From the NCBI GenBank assembly GCA_037833965.1, contig AP031353.1:5086501-5150500 (forward strand): a stretch of 64,000 nt of DNA. The letters run 5' to 3'. The notes under the pieces were generated by a model. That model ran no database searches, was not told the DNA's origin, and saw nothing but the letters and a program-made list of their open reading frames with translations. Shown here piece after piece: positions 21,956 through 32,290 of the stretch. The first letter of the stretch is position 1; every line of letters starts with the position of its first letter. Source of the stretch: Marchantia polymorpha subsp. ruderalis (taxonomy: Eukaryota > Streptophyta > Marchantiopsida > Marchantiales > Marchantiaceae). Made by a program: the position numbers and the translations under genes.

Positions 21956-22834
21956 CTGTGCACAGGGCAACAAATTTGATCAGCTCCTCGTCTTTGCAGA
22001 CTCCGAGAGTCGTTCACAAGAAATGTGTGAACATAAAGGCCACAGGCCTTCATGAATGCAGATTACGACGTCAGGTCACAATCAGATGTATACTTTCTAA
22101 GCATAGCCCGAGGAGCGCCACACGAGAATAAGGCATCCCAGTCAAGGATATGGTCGCCTCTACGTCTATTGCGTCTTCAGAAGTAAAACTCCAGCTACAG
22201 TAGAGAAGAAGTCCACACGCATTGCGTCATTCAGGGTCAAGGTTTGTGCAGCAACTTGATTGAACACACATCTTACAACTTCTACAAGCATGCGGCTCTC
22301 ATGCTGATCCTACATCACACCACAACATCAATCCTACATGATCTCTGTCTCTGTGTGTCCATCTGTGAAAGGGTTATTTGCAGGAGACGCGGCAGACTGA
22401 TCAATTACACCCCAATCAATCATCGACCAATGTCCTCCTCGCTAGACACCAATGCACTTCATGTCTTACTGCTTCTGCTATAGTCTTCGAACTTTACATC
22501 CATCTCCCAAGTTCTTAATTCAGCTGAAGAACGTGCTTTCTGAAGTTACCAAGAGATACAAGGACGGACCCCTTCGTCCAGGAAAGGGTTGGTTTAAAGA
22601 TGAGCTGAGGAATTCCCAGTGTCAGCTGAAGAAAAGGCCGTCCGCAGGAAGTGCGTTCTTCCTCTGAACTTGACACCTATCTGATCATCTTCGAAAGTAC
22701 ATCCTGCGCGGCTCCTAATTTCTCACTTGGCATCGCGCGGACATCGACCTTCAGTTTCACTCACTCTTTGCTCGCACTAAAGATGCAAAATGTAGCATCC
22801 TTCTCCATACTTTCATGAGGCCTCCTCTAGTTAT

Positions 22835-23395
22835 TTGGAAAAGCGAATGTTTCATGAGTTCATGGGTCCAAAAAGAGCTCAGAGAAATCGAGGCGACAGG
22901 CGAGAATAAACGAGAAAATCGAAGTCATGATACGTCCTCGCGAGCTCAGTCTGGACATGTCAGATTTTGAGCTGAAATCACGGTAACGACGTACGACGGG
23001 TTCATGGAATTGACTTGTTGTAGAGCTGGTGGACTAGTGGCGCGAGATCGAAACACTCTGACAATGGACTCTATGCCTAGATACAGAATGTCGTCTCGTA
23101 TCAAGCATCGGGTAGTGTCGTCGTAGCCAGGGTGACTGTGGCGAGTTTCTCGTTAGCGCTGCGCAGCGCTACTAAGTTTTCTGTGTTGGGCAGTCTCATG
23201 GCGATGTCTGGTGTTCGCCAAAGGTATGCTACTAAGTTTTCTTCGTAGGGAGGCTCACATGCCTAAGAAGATTAATCGTGACTGTGTTCGCCAAAGGTTT
23301 GCTCCTCATCTTGCTGGTCTCTATTCCAGCATGAATGAACAGGTGGAAGCGTCTTGGTGCATTGAATTGAGAAGCTCAAGGACAATCACGGGGTC
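22835..23395 (+). pseudogene. Decayed copy of the secreted repeat protein gene
   Basis: Aligns with 15648-16170, that is the promoter, leader, signal-peptide region and first mature residues of the gene at 16043. The start ATG context (AATGGCGAGTCC) has become AATCGTGACTG. A short internal duplication of the leader occurs near 23190-23260, and the frame is broken in the signal-peptide region. Homology stops at about 23395, so the 68-residue repeats are missing. It is a dead copy produced by the tandem duplication. Confidence 0.8.
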
Positions 23396-23399
23396 ACAA

Positions 23400-24990
23400 G
23401 TAAATCTCCCATAACATCTGAGATCTATTGTATTGCAAACCTGCTTCATGACCCGCCAATGTGTGAACCTGGCATTGCCAATACCATCAAGGTATGATGC
23501 CCTCGAAAATGAAATATTTCAAATCAACACTTCCTCTTATACCCGAATAGTTGATAGTGGCAACAAACAAGTATAACATTGCACGAACTATGCAATATGT
23601 AGTGAGAAGACTTGGCGTGCAATCTCATCGTTCTCCACATATAAGTATCTTCGTACTAAAATACATGCCTGCAACATAGCTGCCAAATATATGTCGATTC
23701 CGTCCATAAGTTCCAACATAGAGATAACTTTTGGAGTATTCTCCCATGCAATCAATGTGGTATCTAATGCAATAACACACTAGAAACACAAAGAGACTGA
23801 TCACCTTGAGATTTCTCTATCTTTTTTGGTAAAAATACTTCATTCCAAGTCTTCTTCACCAACCTATCAGCCTCATGATGTAAGACGTGGCAAAAACGTC
23901 AAAGTGGAACATCTAAAGAAGAGTACACTACCTCTGCAAAGCTCACAACCTCCTCTGCATCTTCACAGATGGGGGTATCGTCGACCGACATGTTGCCCTC
24001 CAACAAGGCGTTGGATTATGCAAGCACTCTGCTAAAACTTACAGTGGATGCCAAGATCATAGAAGAAGACTCAAGCGATCGAGCCCTAGAAGTAAATTTC
24101 ACAGGCAGCTTGCTTAAACTTTCATCACCAGATTGGCAACAAAAGCTATAAGCAACTTTCTCAATTTAATAGTACATATGAAAACCTATCAAATGTAAAA
24201 CTACCCCACCAATAGTAATATCATATGACTATACTAATGTAACCACAACACAAACTCCAAATCATGAACTACCGTGTGATCATACTACAACTGCACGGGT
24301 ACGCTCTCTGTGATCATATGGTATGACGTATTGTTGGCGCTGCCAAGTGATGTCTAAATTGGGATGGAACAAAATTTTAACTTTTAACTCCGAATAATCA
24401 AACTATGGCATGCCGCCTTGCCCAACATCAAGAGCTGTGAACTAGAATCAAGCAAAAACTTTGACTTGGACATATACATGTCATTTAGTACTCACCAAGC
24501 GAAATAAATCACTCCAATTGTACTTCATACATCTACTAGGTACAATACTCTAACGATCAATAGTTGGCTCATCGGTTAATGATTCTATCCTTGTCGTTGC
24601 CGCTGCCAAATCTATTTGTCTGTCAACGTAAGCGTTGAAGGTTGTTCCACGACAGTAGCTTCCTATATCTCTGCACTTGTAACAGTGACACTTTCACGTT
24701 TATATGACGTGACTGTACCATAAAATATATGAGCCAAATCAATTATAGAGTTCATAGAGAATAATACACTATATGATATATAGATAATTCGGTCATCACA
24801 ATAAAAATATTAGATGGTGTATGAATCATGGATGAACTCATATCCACATGGAATAACAAAATGATTAGATTAGTCCAACTTGATTTCCATCCTTACCCCT
24901 ATGAGTAATTCCACAATACCAGCGCATGGCTCAGTGGTACAAGTAACAACTCTCGCCATTTCAACCATGACTCAACTGGCTATATAATTC
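23400..24990. other. Spacer of the right unit
   Basis: Sequence not shared with the left unit. It contains one exon-like open segment on the minus strand (23588-23779, listed separately) and otherwise no supported gene. It may be an insertion that arrived after the duplication, or the left unit may have been replaced. Confidence 0.4.
23588..23779 (-). other. Exon-like open segment of unknown identity
   Basis: A 63-codon open stretch ends in TAG and is preceded by a good acceptor (pyrimidine tract, then TTTCTAG). It reads like real protein: CVIALDTTLIAWENTPKV, then a helix-prone part with MLELMDGIDIYLAAM and VRRYLYVENDEIARQVF. Another coding-like stretch upstream on the same strand, at about 23820-23880, reads HHEADRLVKKTWNEVFLP and has a GT donor after it, but its phase does not match. 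It could be the last exon of a small gene, or a fragment of a decayed gene or transposon. I do not recognise the family. Confidence 0.3.
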
Positions 24991-25277
24991 AACTTGATAT
25001 AAAATTTGTATCGCCAGCAGCTTGTACAACACTAATACTGCACGAAAATTTACATACCATATTTTGGATTATACAAAAATCAATTATTGTCAAAAATTAC
25101 AAATCATGGTAACCTGATCTCACCATCAACCGCGTGAATGAATCTTAAGACGGCGAGAACGTATTGACCCAGTCTGCAAATCAACAAAGTTTTATTCATC
25201 TATTTAGCTCACATTTAAGCCACGCAGTTGATAAGAAGGACAATAAAGCTTCAGGCTTCATTGTTCGTGAGTCTGAT

Positions 25278-25492
25278 ACTCGCCTACGCGAAAGTTCAAC
25301 AAAAGAAAAATACTATTTTATTTTTTTTCGCTTGTCAGCATAAGGGAAGGGGCTTAAGCGTCTGCTATATCTTAGCAGATCAGAGTCTACCAAGTCCAGT
25401 CCTGGACAGCGAAAGCCCATATGAATGGCGAGGCACGAAAATCATTACCAAGCCGGGTAAGCGCGAGAAAATATCACTTGGAATTCCCTGCT
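25278..25492. other. 215-bp insertion in the 5' flank of peptide copy 2
   Basis: The left unit reads TCTGATCCTGATTCAG without a break. The right unit carries 215 extra bases between TCTGAT and CCTGATTCAG, ending 59 bases before the copy 2 ATG. I see no terminal inverted repeat and no clear target-site duplication. It contains two small hairpins (TCTGCTA/TAGCAGA and GTCCAG/CTGGAC). It may be a small non-autonomous element or filler sequence. Confidence 0.6.
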
Positions 25493-25551
25493 CCTGATTC
25501 AGAAGCTGCACTCTTAATTTCTCGAGGCGCCGTGATCACCTGACGAGCGTG

Positions 25552-26381
25552 ATGGTGATTAAGATACCTGCCAACAAGGTCTTCATCTTGGTGGTGATGG
25601 TGGTGATCTTCGTGAGCTTGAGTTCCGAAGACGTGGACGCATCGTCCCGAGAGTTATTCAAAAGCCCGGGTCTGTCAACTTCTCCTCTCTTTACCGATGT
25701 GCTGCTGCTGACCAGCTGCATTGATCTCGAGCTCCTTCATCTTTCTTTCCGGGTTTCTTTTCAGGGTGATCGAATTAATCGCACATGAATGTATCAATGA
25801 GACGAAGGTGCAAATCAACACGAGAGGCAATGTGATCCAAGCGATTTGGACGGTATAAATGTCGATTGTGTGTGTACGAACTAATTCGACGGTTCATTTG
25901 CATCGCAGGAATCACGATCGTGACGGCGGAGGAAGATGTCAAATCCTTCGAGGTGAGAAGTGGGCCTGGAAACTTGTAGGACTTTTGAGTCGGTAGTAAT
26001 TTTACCGTATTACAGTCTATGATTGCATATACGCATAGCCGAATGCTTCTACACACAACTAGTCACGAATTGTGATTGGCCCGGCCAAGAGAGAGTGAGA
26101 GAGAGAGCAAGACGATATCTCTGTTCTCTTTCTGCGATGACTGATTTCTGTTAAAATAATCTGTCGATTTGCAACTTCAGATGTCTGAACTTCCGACGAC
26201 TTTCAAGCCAGGCGATCTCAAGTCTAGACATCAAGAGTTTCGTCGAAGACACAAGAGGCCTCTGAAGGGAGAACGGTCTACTCTGGGCAGACTGCTTGCT
26301 CCTGAAGACAGCACGGAACCGCCGTCTGATGGCCCTGACTCAGGGGCCATCAGAAAAGAAACAGAGTATTCTGGACCCTGA
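25552..26381 (+). CDS. Three-exon small secreted peptide precursor, copy 2
   Basis: Paralogue of 19207-20011. Exons are 25552-25669, 25909-25952 and 26181-26381, about 120 residues. Signal peptide MVIKIPANKVFILVVMVV, cleavage likely after DVDA, then SSRELFKSPG, ITIVTAEEDVKSFE (identical to copy 1), MSELPTTFKPGDLKS and KRPLKGERSTLGRLLAPEDS. Exon 3 has four extra codons (RRRH) against copy 1, an in-frame indel. Its C-terminus is longer because about 125 extra bases from 26331 replace the copy 1 ending (SNGEV) with a tail that ends KETEYSGP. The conserved signal peptide, exon 2 and basic core against drifting introns argue that the protein is or was under selection. Function unknown. Confidence 0.6.
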
Positions 26382-26427
26382 AGGAACAAGCTCATGGACC
26401 CTCCGGGGTCCTGAGGGCCCATGAGTG
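26327..26427. repeat. Pair of hairpins in the copy 2 tail insertion
   Basis: 26327-26352 folds as TGATGGCC..CTGA around one base back to TCAG..GGCCATCA. 26393-26427 folds as CTCATGG.CCCTC against GAGGG.CCATGAG. Both lie in or beside the roughly 125 bases absent from copy 1, and the first overlaps the coding end of copy 2. Confidence 0.7.
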
Positions 26428-28329
26428 CTAGCTTTTCTTGTGCCGGGAGAGAATTAGTCCAATCATTTATCGAATATAAATAGACAACACCCACCTCATG
26501 ATACATACGTATTAATATTCACGATAGAATACGATCAGACTACAGCAAATATATGCTTTCGTATTCTACAAAAAAAATTCACAGAATTGTGCACGTGACA
26601 AAAGCTCTCGTGACGTAAATACTCCGCTGATTCTACTACCGATGTGATTACATCAACTTGAATATGCTGTTCATCGAGTCCCTACTCATTCTTAGCTATG
26701 TGTCTAGCGTCCATCATCTTTGCAAGTCGATAATTGCAGTGCTTCTGCAAGACATCCCCGTCACAGCTGATGATTACAATTCTTTGTTCCGTGGTTACTA
26801 TATTTCATGCATCTTATGTTATGTTGTGATTCTCATCAAGTACATTTTTTTCTGTGCAAGTCGGTTTGAAAATCTATTCTTATTTCTACCTTAAGAATTG
26901 GTTCCTTCCTAGTTTTAATCAACTTAATCATACACATTAATATCTACACGATAGGAATTACACAAGCTTTATATTGTTTGCACATGTTGGTTTCTATGCA
27001 TACTCATCTTTTTCCTGTAAACATAAGTATGCTTTTCACTGATTTTTCTAAATTTTCACTATATACCATTGAATTCGTAATGATTATATCTGTCAACAAT
27101 GTCTTATCTGAATAATTGAAACAATGAACATGTACACCGTATGCAAACGTAGGAGCTTGCTCCTAAATTTACACAGGTTATTGAACAACAATTTATAATC
27201 AACTAATTAGTAAGACAAGTTTATTTTATAAGATTCTAGAACGTTATCTTAGAACTATAGATGGTAGCGCTATTAAGCTGACACACATATTGTAAGAATT
27301 ACAAACTTCTTTCGTACTGCAACAATTACAGCTTGGTGTTTACGATGTGTCTAATAAGGGATTTATTTTCGTTCAGAAACAAAGATCGGAACGACGAACA
27401 TTAAATCACGAATACCAAATCACAAATATTCAACATTTCAAGATAAAACTGTAAGAGATAAGCATTTGGAATTTGAAATCACGTTAGGGTTATGTATATA
27501 TACCAGGACAGAAGACAACCTGAAACCGAGAGCACTAAGAGCACTTACGATACCGTAATTTTGAATGCCTAAACAATATATATAAAAAAAATGATCTTCT
27601 CAGGAAGAACAATGACCATGGACATACATCATGAACCGGGACCGAGGTCCGTTAGCTTGATATCTGGAATGTGCAAGGCCCTCAGAGGAGGCTGAATTCA
27701 GGATTCGAAGCTGTGCATCGCTTTATTCAGGGCAGGGGCGGAATGCAGGAGAGCAATTGAAGTCTACAACCGAACACCATTCATTTCCTGGACGCAAGTT
27801 ATGGAAGTAGAAGGATTCTCCTGTAAGCGAGGCTCACCGCGAGCTGTCCGATCAAACGGAATAGAGGCTCATGGTTAAGTTAAGGTAGCTCACACCCATT
27901 CCATGAACGTTACTTGAGTCTGGGAGTGCATGCCAAGACTCGAGGTGAATGAAAGAGGTGGCTATGTGGCTTTCCCCACTTTTGTAATCAAACATCTCAC
28001 CTCTCAGCAACTTCGAGGAGTGGGGCCACTGATGAAACAGCTGCTTTCAAAGTGGGTAAACTCAAGATGTAGATCAAACAAGCAGGAAGAGAAGAGAAGA
28101 GAAGCATTCATGTGCTAAGACTACCTTGACAAGCTAGTCCATGAGGAGGCTAAGTAGGATGATGTCCTTCATACATTCCTTTATAAGTCTCGCCAGGCTA
28201 CTTTACAAAAAGTGAACAAAACTGGGAATTGCTCAACAAGCATGAGTGAACCTTAAACCGAGTTGAGTCCCATCGGGTTCTCAGTAAATGATATGGTACA
28301 GAAAAATTCTCGAACTAGATGCGATCCGT

Positions 28330-30251
28330 TCAATTGGTGTTGGCAAGAGAAGGAAGAATTTCCGCAACTAGACTTTTGAGTTTGTCTTTCGGCAGTGCAC
28401 CTTCTCTTCGGCTGCCGGGAACTTCTTGTCCGTTCACAAACAGCATTATTGTCGGCAGGCCATAAACCTTGTACTTCTCCTTCAAAGCCTCGTTGGGATC
28501 GGTTTCGATTTTCACACATTTCAACTTTCCTTCGTATTCCTGTGCACAGGGCAACGAACTTGATCAGCTCCTCGTCTTTGCAGACTCCGAGAGGCGTTCA
28601 TACGAAACGTGTGAACATGAAGGCCACAGGCCTTCATGAATGCAGATTACGACGTCAGGTCACAATCAGATGTCTATGTTCCCAGCATGGCCCGAGGAAC
28701 GCAACACGAGAATAAAGCATACCAGTCAAGAAATGGTCGCCTCTCCGTCTATTGCGTTTTCAGAAGTTATCTCTAGCTCCACTAGAGAAGAAGTCAACCC
28801 GCACTGTGGCATTCAGGGTCAAGGTTTGTGCGGCAATTTGATTGAACACACATCTTACAACTTCTACAAGCATGCGGCTCTCATGCTGATCCTACATCAC
28901 ACCACAACATCAATCCCACATGATCTGTCTCTGTGTGTCCCTCTGTGTAAGGTTTGTCTGCGGGAGATGCGGCAGAATGATCAATTACACCCCAATCAAT
29001 CATCGACCAATGTCCTCCTCGCCTAGACACCAATGCACTTCACGTCTTGCTGCTTCAGCTATATTCTTCGAACTTTAAATCCATCTCCCAAGTTCTCAAT
29101 TCAGCTGAAAAACGTGCTTTCTGAAGTTACCAAGAGATACAAGGACGGATCCCTTCGTCCAGGAAAGGGATGGTGTACAGATGAGCTGAGGAAATCCCAG
29201 TGTGAGCTGAAGAAAAGGCAATCCGCAGGACGTGCGTTCTTTCTCTAAACTGACACCTATCTGATCCTCTTCGAAGGTATATCCTGCGGGGCTCCTAATT
29301 TCTCACTTGGCATGCGACCCATTTCGTGTGGACATCGACGTTCAGTTTCACTCACTCTCTGCTCGCACTGAAGATGCAAAATGTAGCATCCTTCTCCAAA
29401 CTTTCATGCGGCCTCCTCTAGAATGTACAGAATCAGGTCCCAAATGCGACTATTTTTCTTTCGCTTTCGCCATTGATGAACTGGCGACGAAAGGAAAATA
29501 TTGCAGGAAAGATTGGCTTATGCGTTTTGAGCTCTGCCTACCCTAATCAAAGTAGGCGCATGCTGCGCTTTCGGTCAAGAAAAATCTACAGCGAAGAAGA
29601 AGGTAAATTTTGGCTATCTGATTTCGGTGAAGTTGAAATTTCAGGTCCCCATCCCGGTGCTTGAGCTTAAGGCATACGCAAAACTTAGATTGTCCGAGAA
29701 AGAGCTTCTAATGACAAAGAGTGATGAATGAAGCCATCCAAGACGAAGTTCAAGCTCAACTGTCCGAAATTTGATCCCTAAATCGAAAGAGTGGACGAGC
29801 AATCTACTGAAAAACCGTTGTGCAACGAAGTTCCACGAGGAAGAAGGAAGAGAAAAACAACAAGCGTCCTTACCTGAGCAGCCCAGTCCATGACCATACT
29901 CATGAGCCTGCAAGGTCCACACCAGGTAGCCCAGTATTCAACGAGCACGGGAATGTTGGATTTGAGAACCTCCTCTTCGAAATCAGCCTCGTTAACAGTC
30001 AATGCCTTGAGCGCGGCGACGGGTGCCTGCCATCGGCGTTGCCTGCCACTCACCCCCGATACACAATTCCGCCTCTGCTGCCATCGCATCGCCTTCACGT
30101 GAAAATCCGGGACCCGATTCACCAACCCCACGACGGGCACCAAGCTCTGGCCCCCATTGCTCGCCGTCACCGCCTTCCTCGCTCCCAAATTCGAACCTGC
30201 AGGAGCCGCTGCCACCGCAGCGCCCAACCCACAGATCGCCGCATGGGCCAT
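28330..30251 (-). CDS. TRX-X: Chloroplast thioredoxin x
   Basis: Two exons: 29874-30251 (126 codons) and 28330-28539 (69 codons), with an intron of 1334 bases (CAG|GTAAGG donor, TGCACAG acceptor). The product is 195 residues. Residues 1 to about 85 are an Ala/Ser/Arg-rich stretch typical of a plastid transit peptide. The thioredoxin fold follows: VLVEYWATWCGPCRLM carries the WCGPC redox site, then CVKIETDP, YKVYGLPTIMLF with the cis-proline, and EVPGSRREGALPKDKLK. The GSRREGA ending distinguishes x-type from y-, m- and f-types. Known members are stromal and feed electrons to 2-Cys peroxiredoxins. The start ATG at 30251 is chosen because nothing better lies upstream in frame; a GTG ten codons earlier is not a credible plant start. 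The 3' exon lies in the tandem duplication and has a dead twin at 21745-21955. Confidence 0.9.
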
Positions 30252-31091
30252 CCTCCCGTCCCTCCCTCCCTCTCTCAGCACAAAAACTCAATTCAATCCC
30301 GTTACTCTCAATCTCTCAGTCTCTCGATCTCTCGATGCCTCTACCTCCCTCGCTCTGTCCGTTCCGAGCACCTTTCGTTCGAGGCGAGCGAGAGAGCCGA
30401 AGAAGCGAAGAATGGGTCGTCGACAAATCGCAGTCGCGAGCCACTAGATTCCGAGCCGGGGCATGATCCCTGACAAGAATCGAGCTCGGCTAAGCGCAGA
30501 AAAGGCAGGCAAGAAAGGCGAGGCCCAAGCAAGCGCAGGCCAAGCAAGGCCAACCATTCCGCTTGGCGCTGAGGATGATATTGGCTACCCCCTCGCCTCG
30601 AACCCCAGCCCCGTCCAGCCCCACAAGCCCTGGCCCTGCCCCACCCTGCCCCCGCCCAGCCAGTCATATAGGCCCCGAGCAGCCCGACACACACGAACGC
30701 TCGATCCGCTGCCCCTCTATCTACCGGTCGGTCGGGGGGTCGAGCCAGGCAGGCTCGGTGAAGTGGCTGGCTCATCTGCAAGCGACAAACGCTGCCTCCG
30801 GGAGCGGGGCTACGGGATAGACGGCCAGCGAAGACGAAGCGCGAGGAAGGACGAGCAAGGAAGGGGAAGCGTTTTGGGTTTGCGGTTGGGGTTCGGGTTC
30901 GGGGTTCGGGGTTCGGCGTCGGGGTTTAAGCTTAGCTATCCGTCCACCACGGAATCGTGTGACACTTGGCCGCCTTCCAACTCAGCCTGCGGCTGCCGAG
31001 CTGTAGATAGGGGAATGGAATTTACGGCACAGTAGGCGACCGGGGCGAGCATTATCGGAAGGGGATCGGAAGACGCCAAGGCCGAAGGTGT

Positions 31092-31114
31092 GGCGGTCAG
31101 ACGCTCTGACCGCC
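31092..31114. repeat. Palindrome GGCGGTCAGA/TCTGACCGCC
   Basis: Perfect 10-bp arms around CGC, in the divergent promoter region. It could be a binding site for a dimeric factor or simply another fold-back sequence. Confidence 0.75.
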
Positions 31115-32202
31115 GGGCAGGCGTGCCGCGATTGATCCCACGAACCTGCGGATATGTTGGCATGACGTCGCCTACTTTGGAACGCAGGAACGACTCGCAA
31201 TGCGTTCAAATTCCTTTCCCAGGCCGGGTTTTAGCGTCGGAACCGAACCAAGGCCATGATCCATAACTTTCCGCATGATGCATCATGATCATCATCCGGT
31301 CTGGATCTACCCCCTGCCGCGGGAATGTCGCCCCTCTTGCCGGGAGCGGAGGAAGGAAGGGAGGGGGCACGGAGGGGGCTCCAAAGCTCCGAAGAAGGTT
31401 TTCATACGCGAAGTTGAATGTCAGAGTTTAGCACGCTGGGCCTGATTGGAGCCCCGGGGAAATGGCAGCCACATACGCAGTCGCGGAGTCGACACACTGG
31501 GGCTGGCGAGGGGGGAAGGGGCTGGAGAGAGGGGCTGGGGAAGCGGAGTGCGAATTCGGTAGTTGGAATGGCGAGAAGTGGATGAGTGTGAAAAGAAGTC
31601 ATGGTTCGCGAACCGCCACATGGGCAGAGGGTTTCCTCGGGGCTGTGGAGGCGCCACGTGGTGGGATAAAGTGGTCGTTCTCTCGAGCCGCTTGCGCTTT
31701 GCTCCTGGAGCGCGGGGGCGAGCGGGCACGGGAAGGCCCGCGAAGGGACCGGATCATGGACAAGGACGACGAGGACGACGACGGGAGAATCCGCAGGGCC
31801 AAGATGCAGCGCGGGGCAGCGTCGTCATGGGGCTGACATGGGGGAAAGGCAAAGGCGAGTAAATCAATTCCAGTGATCCGCTCATCATCCCACCCCCAGC
31901 CCCAGCCCCAGCCCCGAGACTTGGCCCCGAGCCCTCCAACTCTCTCACTGGCCCCAAGCCCCGGCTCTCTCTCTCGTCTCGCGTGGCCTCGTTCGCTTTG
32001 CTGCAGCTCTCGCTCGAGGCATGAGCTGAATTGCCTCCTGAGCCCCCAGCGCCATGAACGTGGCCACTGCTCCCGCGAGTAGAAGTGCGCACTAGACATC
32101 GCGAGCGGGGACAGAAATGCTGCTGCATCTCGCCGAGAGGGCAGGACGGGACGAGGAGGAGGAGTGACGCTTGCCCCCGCATTGCGCCATCGGACGGAGG
32201 TA

Positions 32203-32217
32203 GGGAGGGAGGGAGGG
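32203..32217 (+). promoter_or_regulatory. G-quadruplex-type GGGA tract before HCF173
   Basis: Four GGG runs separated by single A residues, with further GGG runs just downstream, 74-88 bases before the HCF173 ATG and so probably in its 5' leader. Four G3 runs with one-base loops match the strongest class of G-quadruplex motif. A regulatory effect is inference. Confidence 0.55.
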
Positions 32218-32290
32218 AGGAGGGAGGGCCAGGGAGGAGTGCGAGGGGGCACGGACAGGGCAGCGGAAGCGGGCGAGCGAGGAGGGAGGG

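Larger units (their letters stand above)
15648..22821 (+). repeat. Tandem segmental duplication, left unit
   Basis: This block aligns in direct orientation with 22834-29421. Matching parts are about 15648-16175 with 22836-23395, and about 18870-22821 with 25005-29421. The spacers (16200-18850 and 23400-24990) do not match by eye. The unit ends abruptly inside the thioredoxin x intron: 22801-22821 matches 29401-29421, after which the left copy jumps into sequence matching 15648 onward. That is the expected junction of a tandem duplication. The left unit therefore holds only the 3' part of the thioredoxin x gene. Confidence 0.88.
22834..29421 (+). repeat. Tandem segmental duplication, right unit
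   Basis: The right partner of 15648-22821. It differs by scattered substitutions and several indels: an extra 215 bp at 25278-25492, about 125 bp at 26331-26455, about 155 bp near 27213-27369, and three fewer GAAGA units at 28086. It runs without a break into the rest of the thioredoxin x gene, so it keeps the ancestral right edge. The left unit keeps the ancestral left edge. Confidence 0.88.
30252..32290. promoter_or_regulatory. Divergent GC-rich promoter region of TRX-X and HCF173
   Basis: About 2 kb separate the two start codons, which point away from each other. The stretch is GC-rich and opens many long shadow frames on both strands, none with a family match. It contains a GGTTCGG-type G-rich run (about 30884-30925), a palindrome at 31092-31114 and a GGGA repeat just before HCF173. 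Both genes encode chloroplast proteins, so shared control is plausible but not shown. Alternatively one or more non-coding first exons lie here. Confidence 0.5.

Noticed and set aside
24925-24985. A-box-like GGCTCAGTGGT
   Set aside because: The downstream sequence gives no convincing B box or stems.
30884-30925. GGTTCGG-type run as an interstitial telomere
   Set aside because: Units are irregular and contain C where the plant telomere repeat TTTAGGG has A; better described as a G-rich promoter run.
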